A DNA stretch of 64,000 nucleotides from CAZNSX01 sp964575845. GTDB taxonomy: Bacteria; UBA8248; CAZNSX01. The notes below the pieces were generated by a model. It did no database searches. It had not been told where the DNA came from and was given only the letters and a program-made list of their open reading frames with translations. Shown piece after piece: positions 39,938 through 48,496 of the stretch (position 1 is the first letter of the stretch; every line of letters begins with the position of its first letter). Location of the stretch: NCBI GenBank assembly GCA_964575845.1, contig CAZNSX010000006.1:209434-273433 (forward strand), read 5' to 3'. Both the position numbers and the translations under genes were made by a program.

Positions 39938-40318
39938 TTAGCCCAGGATTTTCCTGAGAAGCCCTTCCGCCCGGATTCGGATTTCTTCTCTCAAAGCCTC
40001 CAGTTCCCGCTCCCTCAAAAGGCCCTGGACTTTTTCATCTTCTGGGGTTTCACTCTCACCTTCGGCCCTCGCGCTGAGCTGGCTGAGGAAGCTCTGCTTG
40101 AGGCCTTCATCTCCCTCACGGGGGAGAAGGTCCTCGGCCAGGGACGCGGCTACTTCGCTGGTCTTTTGCCTGAGGAACGCCTCCGGGCTTAAGCTGACGG
40201 TCCCGACCACACCAGGTTCCCTTCCCTTTTTCTTTTCGGCGGCTAGCCGCTCCCCCATTAGCTTTTGTTCTTTGTAAATATTATATACTTTCTTGGCGAC
40301 AAAAGGGCTAATTTTCAT
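39938..40318 (-). CDS. FlgM-related small protein
   Basis: A 126-residue charged protein. Its start (VAKKVYNIYKEQK) and the block VGTVSLSPEA resemble the N-terminal half of FlgM proteins (VxxIYxxQK, then a VxLSxEA-type block), but the end is a different helical, acidic tail. It lies 17 bases before flgM and directly behind the sigma-28-type promoter. It might be a second anti-sigma factor or a flagellar chaperone; the sequence does not decide. Confidence 0.55.
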   Translation of the reverse strand: MKISPFVAKKVYNIYKEQKLMGERLAAEKKKGREPGVVGTVSLSPEAFLRQKTSEVAASLAEDLLPREGDEGLKQSFLSQLSARAEGESETPEDEKVQGLLRERELEALREEIRIRAEGLLRKILG

Positions 40319-40360
40319 AGCAAGAGCAGGTCTTTTAAGTTAAAAGGGTAAACCTTTTTT

Positions 40361-40387
40361 AGATCGGCAGGAAAGGGGAAAACTTTA
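40361..40387 (-). promoter_or_regulatory. Sigma-28 (FliA)-type promoter of the flgM pair
   Basis: On the minus strand TAAAGTTT (40380-40387), exactly 11 bases, then GCCGATCT (40361-40368). The flagellar consensus is TAAAGTTT-N11-GCCGATAA, so 14 of 16 positions match with correct spacing. The first start codon is about 40 bases downstream. Confidence 0.85.
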
Positions 40388-40412
40388 GAAAAAAAGCGCC
40401 TCTTGGATTCTT

Positions 40413-40437
40413 ACCTTGCCAAGAAGGAGGGCAAGGT
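40413..40437 (+). terminator. Hairpin in the flgM / dehydrogenase intergenic region
   Basis: ACCTTGCC (40413-40420) pairs perfectly with GGCAAGGT (40430-40437) around a 9-base loop, followed by TTT. It could be a weak terminator or part of the leader of the dehydrogenase gene at 40510. Confidence 0.4.
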
Positions 40438-40509
40438 TTTATATAAAGGGAGCTTTTTTGAGTATTTTGGTTATGAGGGGTGAGAGCTTTTTCCTTGAGG
40501 AGGGGAATT

Positions 40510-41634
40510 ATGAGCACCATCAGAGCGGTCGTACTCAATAAACCCCGGGAACTCGTCATGACTGAGTTTCCTAAGCCAAAACTGGAGCCCGATGCCATCC
40601 TCCTCAAAGTGGATGCTGTGGGGGTTTGCGGAAGCGATAAGCATGTCTATCTGGGGAATCAGAAGCTTAACTTCCCGGTGATCCTGGGCCACGAGTTTGC
40701 CGGCCGGGTGGCTGAGATTGGTCCGAAGGCCAACGAGTCCATGAGGGTCATAGGAGGCCCCGTGAAGGAGGGGGATGAGGTTACTGTGGTGCCCAGCTCC
40801 CAGGTCTGTGGGGGATGTTATTACTGCCTGCATATGCCCCAGAGGCCTCCCCTCTGCATGCGTCGGACGGTTTACGGCTTCACTCCCTCGGCGAAGGAGC
40901 CCCCACACCTCATGGGGGCCTATGCGGAGTACATCTACCTTCACGGGCGCTCCTGGGTCTATAAGCTCCCCAGGGGTGTGACGACGGAGCTTGCCTCGCT
41001 CTGCGAGCCCCTGGCGGTGGCCTCAAGAGCCGTGGAGCGGGCCTTCAGCCCGGGCCTTCCCTATGGCGGGGATGGCTATGGGCCAGGGAAAAAGGTCGTC
41101 GTGCTGGGCGTGGGTCCTGTGGGACTCCTCACGGTAGCCGTGCTCAAGGGAATCAGTGCCGGAGAGATCATCGCCATAGACCTCTCCGCCGAGCGGCTGG
41201 ACATGGCCGAGAAGATGGGAGCCTCCCACCTGATAGATGCTTCAAAGACGAGCTTCGAGGCGCGGAAGGAGAGAGTTCTGGAGCTCTGCAACGGAGTGGG
41301 AGCCGATGTGGTGGTCGAGGCGGCCGGCGTGCCTCAGGTATTCGCCGAGGGGCTTGAGCTCGTGAGAAGGGGAGGGAAGTTCATTGAGGTGGGCCACTAC
41401 ACCGACCCCGGCAAGGTGGAGATAAGCCCACATCTCATCTGCAACAAGGACATAGACCTCCACGGCTCCTGGGCCTATCCCCAGATCCAGTTTGAGGAGG
41501 CTCTTGAAATCTTAAGGATAAGCGAGCTTCCCTTCGGTGAGCTCCTGACCCATAAGATGCCCCTGGAGAAGGCCGAAGCCGCCATAGACCAGCTTGGGTC
41601 GCCGGGAACACTCAAGATTCTGCTCACTCCCTGA
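40510..41634 (+). CDS. Zinc-dependent alcohol/polyol dehydrogenase (MDR family)
   Basis: A 374-residue medium-chain dehydrogenase. Catalytic zinc ligands appear in VGVCGSDKH and GHEFAG, the structural zinc cysteines in CGGCYYC and a later Cys (RPPLC), and the NAD-binding fold in VLGVGPVGLLTVAVLKG. It resembles the threonine or sorbitol dehydrogenase group; the substrate is unknown. ATG 40510 has GAGGAGGGG upstream. It is followed within 12 bases by an IlvD/Edd dehydratase, then an aminotransferase, so a sugar-acid or hydroxy-acid pathway is likely. Confidence 0.88.
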   Translation: MSTIRAVVLNKPRELVMTEFPKPKLEPDAILLKVDAVGVCGSDKHVYLGNQKLNFPVILGHEFAGRVAEIGPKANESMRVIGGPVKEGDEVTVVPSSQVCGGCYYCLHMPQRPPLCMRRTVYGFTPSAKEPPHLMGAYAEYIYLHGRSWVYKLPRGVTTELASLCEPLAVASRAVERAFSPGLPYGGDGYGPGKKVVVLGVGPVGLLTVAVLKGISAGEIIAIDLSAERLDMAEKMGASHLIDASKTSFEARKERVLELCNGVGADVVVEAAGVPQVFAEGLELVRRGGKFIEVGHYTDPGKVEISPHLICNKDIDLHGSWAYPQIQFEEALEILRISELPFGELLTHKMPLEKAEAAIDQLGSPGTLKILLTP

Positions 41635-41645
41635 GGTGGGAGAAA

Positions 41646-43307
41646 ATGGCCGAGCTCAGAAGTCAGGCCTTACTGCGGGACCTCCGTCAGGGAGCCTATG
41701 CGCGGGCTTTCCTAGCCTCCCTTGGCCTGACCCCAGAGGACATGGGAAAGCCGCTCGTCGGCATTGCCAATTCCTGGAATGAGCTGGTCCCGGGCCATGT
41801 GCACTTGAGGGAACTCGCCCGCTTCGTGAAAGACGGCATCTGGGCGGCTGGGGGTACTCCCCTTGAATTCAATACCATAGCCCTCTGCGACGGGATCGCC
41901 CAGGGAAGGGGGATGCACTATGTGCTCCCCTCCCGTGAGGTGGTGGCGGCCTCGGTGGAGCTCACCCTCGAGGCCCATCGTCTGGACGGTGTGGTGATGA
42001 TGGGCTCCTGCGACAAGATAGTTCCGGGCATGCTCATGGCGGCGGCTAGGTGCGACATCCCCACCATATTCTTTACAGGAGGCCCGATGCTCCCCCGGAG
42101 GACCGAGGGCGAGCAGTGGGTGGCGAGCGACGTGAAGGAGGCGATAGGCCGCTTGACCCGCGGGGAGATAGGGGAGGCGGAGTTCAGGGAGCTTGAGGCC
42201 TCGACTTGCGCAAGCGTCGGAATCTGCAACATGATGGGAACCGCCATGACCATGTGCTGCCTTGTTGAGGCCCTGGGGCTCTCCCTTCCGGGAACGGCCA
42301 CACTCTCAGCGGTGGACTCCCACCGCGGGACTCTCGCCAAGGAGGTGGGGAGAAGGGCGGTCGAGCTCATCCGGGAGGATCTCCGGCCCTCAAGGATTCT
42401 CACCCGGGAATCCCTCCTCAATGCAGTGAAAGTCGCCCTCGCCCTCGGGGGCTCCACCAATACCCTCATCCACCTGCCCGCGCTCGCAGGGGAGCTTGGC
42501 CTGGAACTCGGGCTCGGGACCTTTGATGAGCTTAGCCGCAGTACCCCCCTTCTCACGAAGTGCAAGCCCGCCTCGAAAGTCACGCTCACGGATTTTGACG
42601 AGGCAGGGGGCGTGCTTGCCCTCATGGGCGAGCTGAGAGAGCTCCTTAATCTTGAGGTTTCGACCGTTTCGGGAAAGACCCTGGAGGAGCTCACCCGTGA
42701 GGCCCGCTCCAAAAACCCCGCGGCCATCCGCTCCCTCTCCGACCCCCTCTCTCCCGAAGGGGGAATCGCAGTCCTCAAGGGGAACCTGGCGCCCGGAGGG
42801 GCGGTAGTTAAGCAGAGCGGGGTCGAGCCTTCGATGATGGTGCATTCCGGCCCGGCCAAGGTCTTTGACTCTGAAGAAGAGGCGAGGGAGTATCTTCTGG
42901 AGAAGGATGTCAGGGCGGGGGACGTGCTGGTGATCCGCTACGAAGGGCCGAGAGGGGGTCCTGGGATGAGGGAGCTTTCGATTCCGGCAGCCATCCTGGT
43001 GGGGAGGGGCCTCGGGGATAAGGTGGCCATGGTCACAGACGGCCGATACTCCGGGGCAACACGTGGCCCTTGCATCGGGCACGTGACACCCGAGGCCTTT
43101 GAGGGGGGCCCTCTGGCGGCTCTTCGCGACGGGGATGTCATCGATATAGACATCCCGAGAAGAATCCTGAACGTCCGCCTGGAAGAAAGTGAGCTGAGAG
43201 AACGCCTTAAAGGCTTCCGTCCTCCAGAGCCCCGCATTAAGAGGGGCTTCCTCTCTTTTTATTCGAAGCACGTGGGCCCCTCCTCTGAAGGGGCTCCCCT
43301 GAGATAG
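41646..43307 (+). CDS. IlvD/Edd-family dehydratase
   Basis: A 553-residue iron-sulfur dehydratase (GIANSWNELVPGHVHLREL, MGSCDKIVPGMLMAAARCD, ATRGPCIGH). The block ICNMMGTAMTMCCLVEALGL resembles sugar-acid dehydratases (the xylonate or arabonate type has CNTMGTASTMN) rather than the PTCGSCSGM of branched-chain IlvD, so the substrate may be an aldonic acid. The neighbouring polyol-type dehydrogenase supports this. No other branched-chain amino acid gene is near. Confidence 0.85.
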   Translation: MAELRSQALLRDLRQGAYARAFLASLGLTPEDMGKPLVGIANSWNELVPGHVHLRELARFVKDGIWAAGGTPLEFNTIALCDGIAQGRGMHYVLPSREVVAASVELTLEAHRLDGVVMMGSCDKIVPGMLMAAARCDIPTIFFTGGPMLPRRTEGEQWVASDVKEAIGRLTRGEIGEAEFRELEASTCASVGICNMMGTAMTMCCLVEALGLSLPGTATLSAVDSHRGTLAKEVGRRAVELIREDLRPSRILTRESLLNAVKVALALGGSTNTLIHLPALAGELGLELGLGTFDELSRSTPLLTKCKPASKVTLTDFDEAGGVLALMGELRELLNLEVSTVSGKTLEELTREARSKNPAAIRSLSDPLSPEGGIAVLKGNLAPGGAVVKQSGVEPSMMVHSGPAKVFDSEEEAREYLLEKDVRAGDVLVIRYEGPRGGPGMRELSIPAAILVGRGLGDKVAMVTDGRYSGATRGPCIGHVTPEAFEGGPLAALRDGDVIDIDIPRRILNVRLEESELRERLKGFRPPEPRIKRGFLSFYSKHVGPSSEGAPLR

Positions 43308-43332
43308 GTCTGCCCTAAGGGGAGGGAAGGGG

Positions 43333-44499
43333 ATGCTGGCTCAGAGGATCCTTTCGGTCGAGAGGTCTCCATTCTACAGCATCATGGACCTTGCGGCGGG
43401 GCGCGAGGACTGCATCTACCTGCAGCTCGGAGAGCCCGACTTCCCCACCCCAAAGCACATTTTGGAGGCGGGCAAAAGGGCCCTCGAGGAAGGCTTCCAC
43501 CATTACTCCCCTGACCGGGGCTATCCAGAGCTCAGAAAACTCGTAGCCGAAAAAATCAGGAGGGAATCAGATGCTGATTACAGCTGGGAGGATGAGGTCT
43601 TCATAACCGCGGGCGGCCAGGCCGGCCTTCACATAGCGCTCATGGCCGTGGCCGAGCCTGGGGATGAGGTGCTCCTGCTCGTTCCCTACTATCCCCCTTA
43701 TCTCGTGAATGTTCTGCTCGCCGGCGCGACCTCCGTGCTCGTCCCACTCAAGCCCGAGAATGACTTCACGCCAGAGCCCGAGGTCATAAGAGGATACATA
43801 ACCCCCAAGACAAAGGCATTGGTTCTGCACACGCCCAATAATCCCACGGGGAGCGTCTACCCCAGGGAGGCGCTTGAGGGAATCTCCAGGCTTGCCCACG
43901 AGCATGGCTTCTTCATCATATCGGATGAGGTCTATGAAAAGTTCAGCTATGGGGGGGAGGGGCACGTGAGCATGGCCTCCTTCTCCCAGGCCCGGGATAA
44001 CCTTATCCTCGTTAACAGCTTCTCCAAGACCTATGCCATGACCGGCTGGCGGGTGGGCTACATAGCAGCCCCAGGGAAGACCCTCCTCCAGCTCCTCAAA
44101 TACCACCACACCGTCAATATCTGCGCCAATGCCGCGGCCCAGCAGGCAGCCATTGCGGCCCTCACAGGCCTCCAGGAATGTATCGGGGAGATGCTTCATG
44201 AGTACCGGAAGCGGAGGGACCTTCTGGTAGAGGGGCTCAACGATATCCCAGGCATCAAGTGCCCGACCCCCAAGGGCGCCTTCTATGCCTTCGCCGATAT
44301 CCGCGCGCTCGGAATGCCCTCCCTTGACCTCGCCCATTACCTCTTGAGGGAGACGGGCGTCGTGCTCGCCAACGGCTCTGGCTTCGGGTGTGAAGGATTT
44401 ATAAGGTTTTCCTATGCGGCTGATATTCAGGAGATTGAGGAGGCGCTAAAGAGGATCAAGGAGGCTGTGGTTGGGATTCCCGCCAAGTTGAAGGCTTGA
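43333..44499 (+). CDS. Class I/II aminotransferase (aspartate aminotransferase-like)
   Basis: A 388-residue PLP enzyme. Motifs are LGEPDFPTPKHI, HTPNNPTGSVY, the ISDEVYEKF strand, the PLP lysine in NSFSKTYAMTGWRVGY and the substrate-binding Arg in GFIRFSYA. The amino donor and acceptor cannot be read from sequence. A second copy of its last 70 codons lies at 50103-50333. Confidence 0.92.
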   Translation: MLAQRILSVERSPFYSIMDLAAGREDCIYLQLGEPDFPTPKHILEAGKRALEEGFHHYSPDRGYPELRKLVAEKIRRESDADYSWEDEVFITAGGQAGLHIALMAVAEPGDEVLLLVPYYPPYLVNVLLAGATSVLVPLKPENDFTPEPEVIRGYITPKTKALVLHTPNNPTGSVYPREALEGISRLAHEHGFFIISDEVYEKFSYGGEGHVSMASFSQARDNLILVNSFSKTYAMTGWRVGYIAAPGKTLLQLLKYHHTVNICANAAAQQAAIAALTGLQECIGEMLHEYRKRRDLLVEGLNDIPGIKCPTPKGAFYAFADIRALGMPSLDLAHYLLRETGVVLANGSGFGCEGFIRFSYAADIQEIEEALKRIKEAVVGIPAKLKA

Positions 44500-44540
44500 G
44501 CAGGAGCAATCTGAAAGAATGGTCTGCGGGGCAAAAAGGC

Positions 44541-44568
44541 TTGACATGTTATTCTATCGATGTAGAAA
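44541..44568 (+). promoter_or_regulatory. Possible promoter ahead of the TTT transporter genes
   Basis: TTGACA (44541-44546), 16 bases, TAGAAA (44563-44568). The -35 is perfect and the -10 partial. It lies just after the aminotransferase gene. Confidence 0.4.
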
Positions 44569-44651
44569 TAAAGTAAGTCCATAAACCCCATTACGGCTAG
44601 GTTCCTTTGAAGGGGCGCCATATCTGCTACTGGCGCAGAGGGACTTCGGCT

Positions 44652-44885
44652 ATGAGACCTTGCGTGATGGGCCGCTTATTGAGTGCGGCTTTACTCGTGC
44701 TTGCCCTCGCGCTCCCTCCTCTCGCTTCAGCCCAACAGAGAATTGCGGTCTTTGGCTTCTGGGCAATCGGCCTCGGGATAGCGTCAGAGAACTTGCGGCA
44801 GAAATTACCTGCTCAGAGTTTGAAGGCCCTGGGGCTTTTTCCATGGATTATCGAGAGTTTTCGGAGAACTTCTCAACTTAGTTAA
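44652..44885 (+). pseudogene. Short frame with a signal peptide, probably a gene remnant
   Basis: An ATG-started 77-residue frame opens with a good signal peptide (GRLLSAALLVLALALPPLASA) but then loses any recognisable domain and ends 28 bases before the tctC start. It may be the start of a lost exported protein after a frameshift or deletion. The rest of the 44500-44913 gap shows only the possible promoter. Confidence 0.3.
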
Positions 44886-44913
44886 CCAAATGCACCTAAG
44901 GAGGGGAAATATT

Positions 44914-45894
44914 ATGAGAGGTAATAGAAAAATCAAATCTTGTTTCACATGGCTCGCGCTGGTCGGATTGATTTTTTTTGGGCTCCAAGTGTCATCAGTG
45001 GCTCTCGCGGCCTACCCGGAACGCCCCATTGAACTGGTCGTAAAGGCGGGGGCAGGGGGTGGGATCAATCAGCTGGCACATTTCGTGGCCAAACTGGCCC
45101 CCAAATATCTGGGCCAACCCGCGGTGGTGCTCTGGAAGAAAGGGGGTTCTGGCGCCGTAGCCCAGGCCTACGTTCAGAAAAGACCGGCAAACGGTTACCA
45201 TGTGTTCATGGACACCACCACAACCGCAATCGTGCTTGCGCGGGGAAAGGTTCCTTTCACGGAAAAGGACTGGCAGGGGGTCATCCGCCTGCAGGTGGAC
45301 CCGGAAGGAGTGGCCGTGCGCACGGATTCGCCCTGGAAGAATTTCAACGACCTGGTGGAGTGGTGCCGAGAGAATCCAGGGAAGCTGCGCTGGGCTGGTG
45401 CCCATCCCATCGGAATTGACCCCTACACCGTGGGGCTGCTCCTGGAGGCGGCGGGCGGGCTCGATATCAAATATGTACCAACCGAGAGCGCCCATAAGAT
45501 GGTGGTCATGCTGCTGGGCAAGCATGTCGATTCCGCGATACTGAACCCACAGGAGGTCAAGGAGCAGGAGGCTGCGGGCAACCTTCGGGTATTGGGTATG
45601 GGGCATCACGAGCGCCTGAAGGAGTTTCCCAATTGGCCGACCTTCAAGGAGCAGGGGTTCGATGTGGTTTCGCACATATGGCGCGGAGCGTTCGTAAAAG
45701 CAGGCACCCCCAAGCCCATCATCGATAAACTACATGACTCCTTGAATCGGATGAGGCAGGATCCGGAATTCGTTAAATGGTTGAAGGATACGGCGCAACT
45801 CGATGGCTATATGGGGGGTCCGGAAAAGTTCCATCCCTTCTTTGTGGACCAAGTTCAGAAGATGAGGGCGTATTTCGCAAAGCAGAAGAAGTAG
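44914..45894 (+). CDS. tctC: TTT-family periplasmic substrate-binding protein (TctC/Bug)
   Basis: A 326-residue extracytoplasmic receptor. The signal peptide (WLALVGLIFFGLQVSSVALA) precedes the Bug-type fold (YPERPIELVVKAGAGGGINQ, AGTPKPIIDKLHDSL). TctC proteins bind carboxylates and pass them to the TctAB carrier encoded just downstream. The AAGGAGGGG ribosome site supports ATG 44914. The ligand is unknown; the MmgE/PrpD gene nearby hints at a tricarboxylate or itaconate-like acid. Confidence 0.92.
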   Translation: MRGNRKIKSCFTWLALVGLIFFGLQVSSVALAAYPERPIELVVKAGAGGGINQLAHFVAKLAPKYLGQPAVVLWKKGGSGAVAQAYVQKRPANGYHVFMDTTTTAIVLARGKVPFTEKDWQGVIRLQVDPEGVAVRTDSPWKNFNDLVEWCRENPGKLRWAGAHPIGIDPYTVGLLLEAAGGLDIKYVPTESAHKMVVMLLGKHVDSAILNPQEVKEQEAAGNLRVLGMGHHERLKEFPNWPTFKEQGFDVVSHIWRGAFVKAGTPKPIIDKLHDSLNRMRQDPEFVKWLKDTAQLDGYMGGPEKFHPFFVDQVQKMRAYFAKQKK

Positions 45895-46278
45895 CCGCGT
45901 GAAGCGAGGCGACGGCGCTCGGCGTTCCCGGTCTCATCTTAGTGGGAAAGTGGGCTGAAGACCACGTGCCAGGGGGCTGCAAAGCGCGCGGTTTGCCTGT
46001 TCTGGCCGCGCCTAGCGCATCATCTTGCCTCCTCGGTTGTCGCAGTCAGTCCGGGCGACGGTCGAAATCAAGCCTCAGCAGCCTCTTTTTCCCTTGACCA
46101 ATTTTGTCCCCCGTCATAAGGCATCTGGGGGCGGTTAGAGAGGGCGATTCACCTGGGAAATCCGGGTTAAGATCCCATAGGAGGCATTGGACTCAGGATA
46201 CTTGCAGAGTAATGAAGCTTCTGGCGTGCGGGTTCGCTCGGGCGCCAGGAAAAAAGATGTGAAGGGAGAAGGTTGTCT
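45895..46278. other. Gap between tctC and tctB
   Basis: 384 bases with no gene I can support and no clear terminator or promoter pair. The three TTT genes are normally tightly packed, so this spacing is unusual and may reflect a lost gene. Confidence 0.4.
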
Positions 46279-46743
46279 ATGCGTCGGGGAGAGATGCTCA
46301 TAGCGTTGTCTATGATCGGGATGAGCATCGCCGCGTGGATCAGCTCGAGCAGTTTTGTGGCCGAAACGGCCATGGTCCGAACGCTGAGCCCGGCCCTTTA
46401 CCCGCGTCTGCTTCTGGTTGGCATCAGTTTTTGTGCTGTTCTGCTGCTGGTGCGCGCCTTTCGAGGGCGCACGGGCGAGGGTGCCGTTGCGTGGGGCCAG
46501 CGGTATAAGGTGCCGCTTGCCACTGGCGTGATGTTCTTGCAGGTTTTTACCTTCGAGGAGCTGGGTGTTTTCCCCTCGGCATGGATCGCCCTTATGTTGC
46601 TGATGTGGATAACGCGCGTACCCCTGAGGATGAGATTGCTCGTCTGCAGCGGATTTCTCGTTTTCGTCTATTTGTTTTTCATCTTACTGCTTAGGCTCCG
46701 GTTGCCCATGGAGTTTCTGCCTACTTTATTCGTGGGTGACTGA
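46279..46743 (+). CDS. tctB: TTT transporter small membrane subunit TctB
   Basis: A 154-residue protein with four membrane helices in the TctB pattern (LIALSMIGMSIAAWI, ALYPRLLLVGISFCAVLLL, two later helices). ATG 46279 is 6 bases after AGAAGG; TTG 46273 is also in frame. Works with TctA as the small carrier subunit. Confidence 0.85.
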   Translation: MRRGEMLIALSMIGMSIAAWISSSSFVAETAMVRTLSPALYPRLLLVGISFCAVLLLVRAFRGRTGEGAVAWGQRYKVPLATGVMFLQVFTFEELGVFPSAWIALMLLMWITRVPLRMRLLVCSGFLVFVYLFFILLLRLRLPMEFLPTLFVGD

Positions 46744-46859
46744 GCGAGAGGAAAGGGCCCCAAGCGAAGGCAAGATATGCTCGATTTGGGTAATATTTTT
46801 GGCACATCTTCTTATACCGAATCAGAGCTCAACCCTGAAGCTTAATTTGGACAAGAGTG

Positions 46860-48353
46860 ATGCTTGAGAATTGGATCCTAGGGGTTAGTCAGCTAGTGCA
46901 GTGGCAGGTCCTGGTGGCGGTCGTTCTGGGGGTGGGGATGGGGATCGTAGTGGGAGCGATGCCCGGCCTGAGCGGCCCGACAGGGGTGGCGCTGATGATA
47001 CCCTTCACGTACATGCTCTCCCCCATAGTCAGTATGGCCCTGCTGGTTTCCCTTTACAGCGCCGCCGAATACGGAGGCTGCATCACTGCCATCACCATAA
47101 ACATTCCCGGGACACCAGCCGCAGCCATTACCGCATTGGACGGCTACCCCCTCACACAGAAGGGCCACACGGGCCGAGCGCTGACCCTTTCCATCGCATC
47201 CTCCGTGTATGGAGGTCTCTTCAGCACAGTGATGCTCGTCCTGTTCTCCATCCCTCTTGCCCGGGCCGCTGTCGCTTTCGGCCCTGTGCAAAATTTCGCC
47301 TTGGGCGTCTTCGGGCTTTCCATCATCGCCAGCCTGGCGGGCGGAAACTGGCTTAAGGGAGTCATCGCCGCCTTAATCGGCCTTTTGATCGAAACCATCG
47401 GCAGTGACCCTCTGACGGGGGCCTTTCGGTACACCTTCGGGTGGCCGTCCCTCTGGGAGGGGGTTGCCCTCGTTCCGGCAATGTTGGGCCTCTTCGCAAT
47501 CTCGGAGGTGTTTCTTATCATCGAGGCCGGGGCGAAAAGCCGGCTCAGGGAAGCTGGGACTTTCTCGACCGAACGCATGCCCTGGCGGGAGATCGCGAGG
47601 CTCTGGAAGTGTCTGCTGCGCTCCGGCATGATCGGGACGCTGGTGGGCGTCGTTCCGGGCGCGGGGGCGTCCATCGGCAGTATCGTCTCATACAACGAAG
47701 CCCGCAGATTCTCCAAGAAGCCCGAAGAGTTCGGCCACGGGGCCCTGGAGGGCGTGTGTGCCTCCGAGACGGCAAACAACGCCGTTGTGGGCGGCGCCCT
47801 GGTTCCCCTCCTGTCGCTCGGAGTGCCGGGGTCCGCCACCGCGGCAGTTCTCATCGGTGCCCTCATGATGCACAACATTTCTCCCGGGCCTCTCCTTTTC
47901 ATAAGGAACCCAGACATCGTTTACGGCATATTCACCTGCCTCTTTTTGGCCAATGGTGTCATGCTGGTTCTCGGGCTCGTGGGTATCCGTGTCTGGCTAA
48001 AGGTGGTCCAGGTCTCCCCCGCCATCCTTGCGCCGCTCATTTTCGGGGTGGCCTTCATAGGGTCCTACAGCATGGGTGGGAGCACCGGCGATATAGCCGT
48101 TATGTTGGTGATAGGTGTCATAGCCTACATTTTGCGCAAGCTCAAATTCCCCCTCGTGCCCGTGGTCATCGGGCTCGTGCTGGGCAGGATGGTGGAGATG
48201 TCGCTGCGCCGAGCTCTCATCATCTCCGGTGGAAGCTTCCTCATCTTTCTAACGGATCCCATAAGCCTGGTACTTCTTCTAATAGCAGCCCTCTCGATCG
48301 CATATGCGATTATTCGGGACGTGCGTTCTTCTCGAAAACAAGAGGCCCATTAG
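46860..48353 (+). CDS. tctA: TTT transporter large membrane subunit TctA
   Basis: A 497-residue permease with about 11-12 membrane helices. The family signature is clear (GAMPGLSGPTGVALMIPFTY, YGGCITAITINIPGTPAA, VVPGAGASIGSIVSYNEARR). Uses an ion gradient to import carboxylates delivered by TctC. A GTG 3 bases upstream (46857) is also in frame. Confidence 0.95.
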   Translation: MLENWILGVSQLVQWQVLVAVVLGVGMGIVVGAMPGLSGPTGVALMIPFTYMLSPIVSMALLVSLYSAAEYGGCITAITINIPGTPAAAITALDGYPLTQKGHTGRALTLSIASSVYGGLFSTVMLVLFSIPLARAAVAFGPVQNFALGVFGLSIIASLAGGNWLKGVIAALIGLLIETIGSDPLTGAFRYTFGWPSLWEGVALVPAMLGLFAISEVFLIIEAGAKSRLREAGTFSTERMPWREIARLWKCLLRSGMIGTLVGVVPGAGASIGSIVSYNEARRFSKKPEEFGHGALEGVCASETANNAVVGGALVPLLSLGVPGSATAAVLIGALMMHNISPGPLLFIRNPDIVYGIFTCLFLANGVMLVLGLVGIRVWLKVVQVSPAILAPLIFGVAFIGSYSMGGSTGDIAVMLVIGVIAYILRKLKFPLVPVVIGLVLGRMVEMSLRRALIISGGSFLIFLTDPISLVLLLIAALSIAYAIIRDVRSSRKQEAH

Positions 48354-48496
48354 GAAAGTGAGGAGTTTTAGAAGAAGACGGAATGCAGAAGGAGGTTGGT
48401 TTTTCATCAGCATCAGTGGGGAGGTAGCCTCCTTATCAACATCCTTAAGAAGAAAGACCCTTAACAAATCTCTTCATTGAAACGAGGAGGTGTGAA

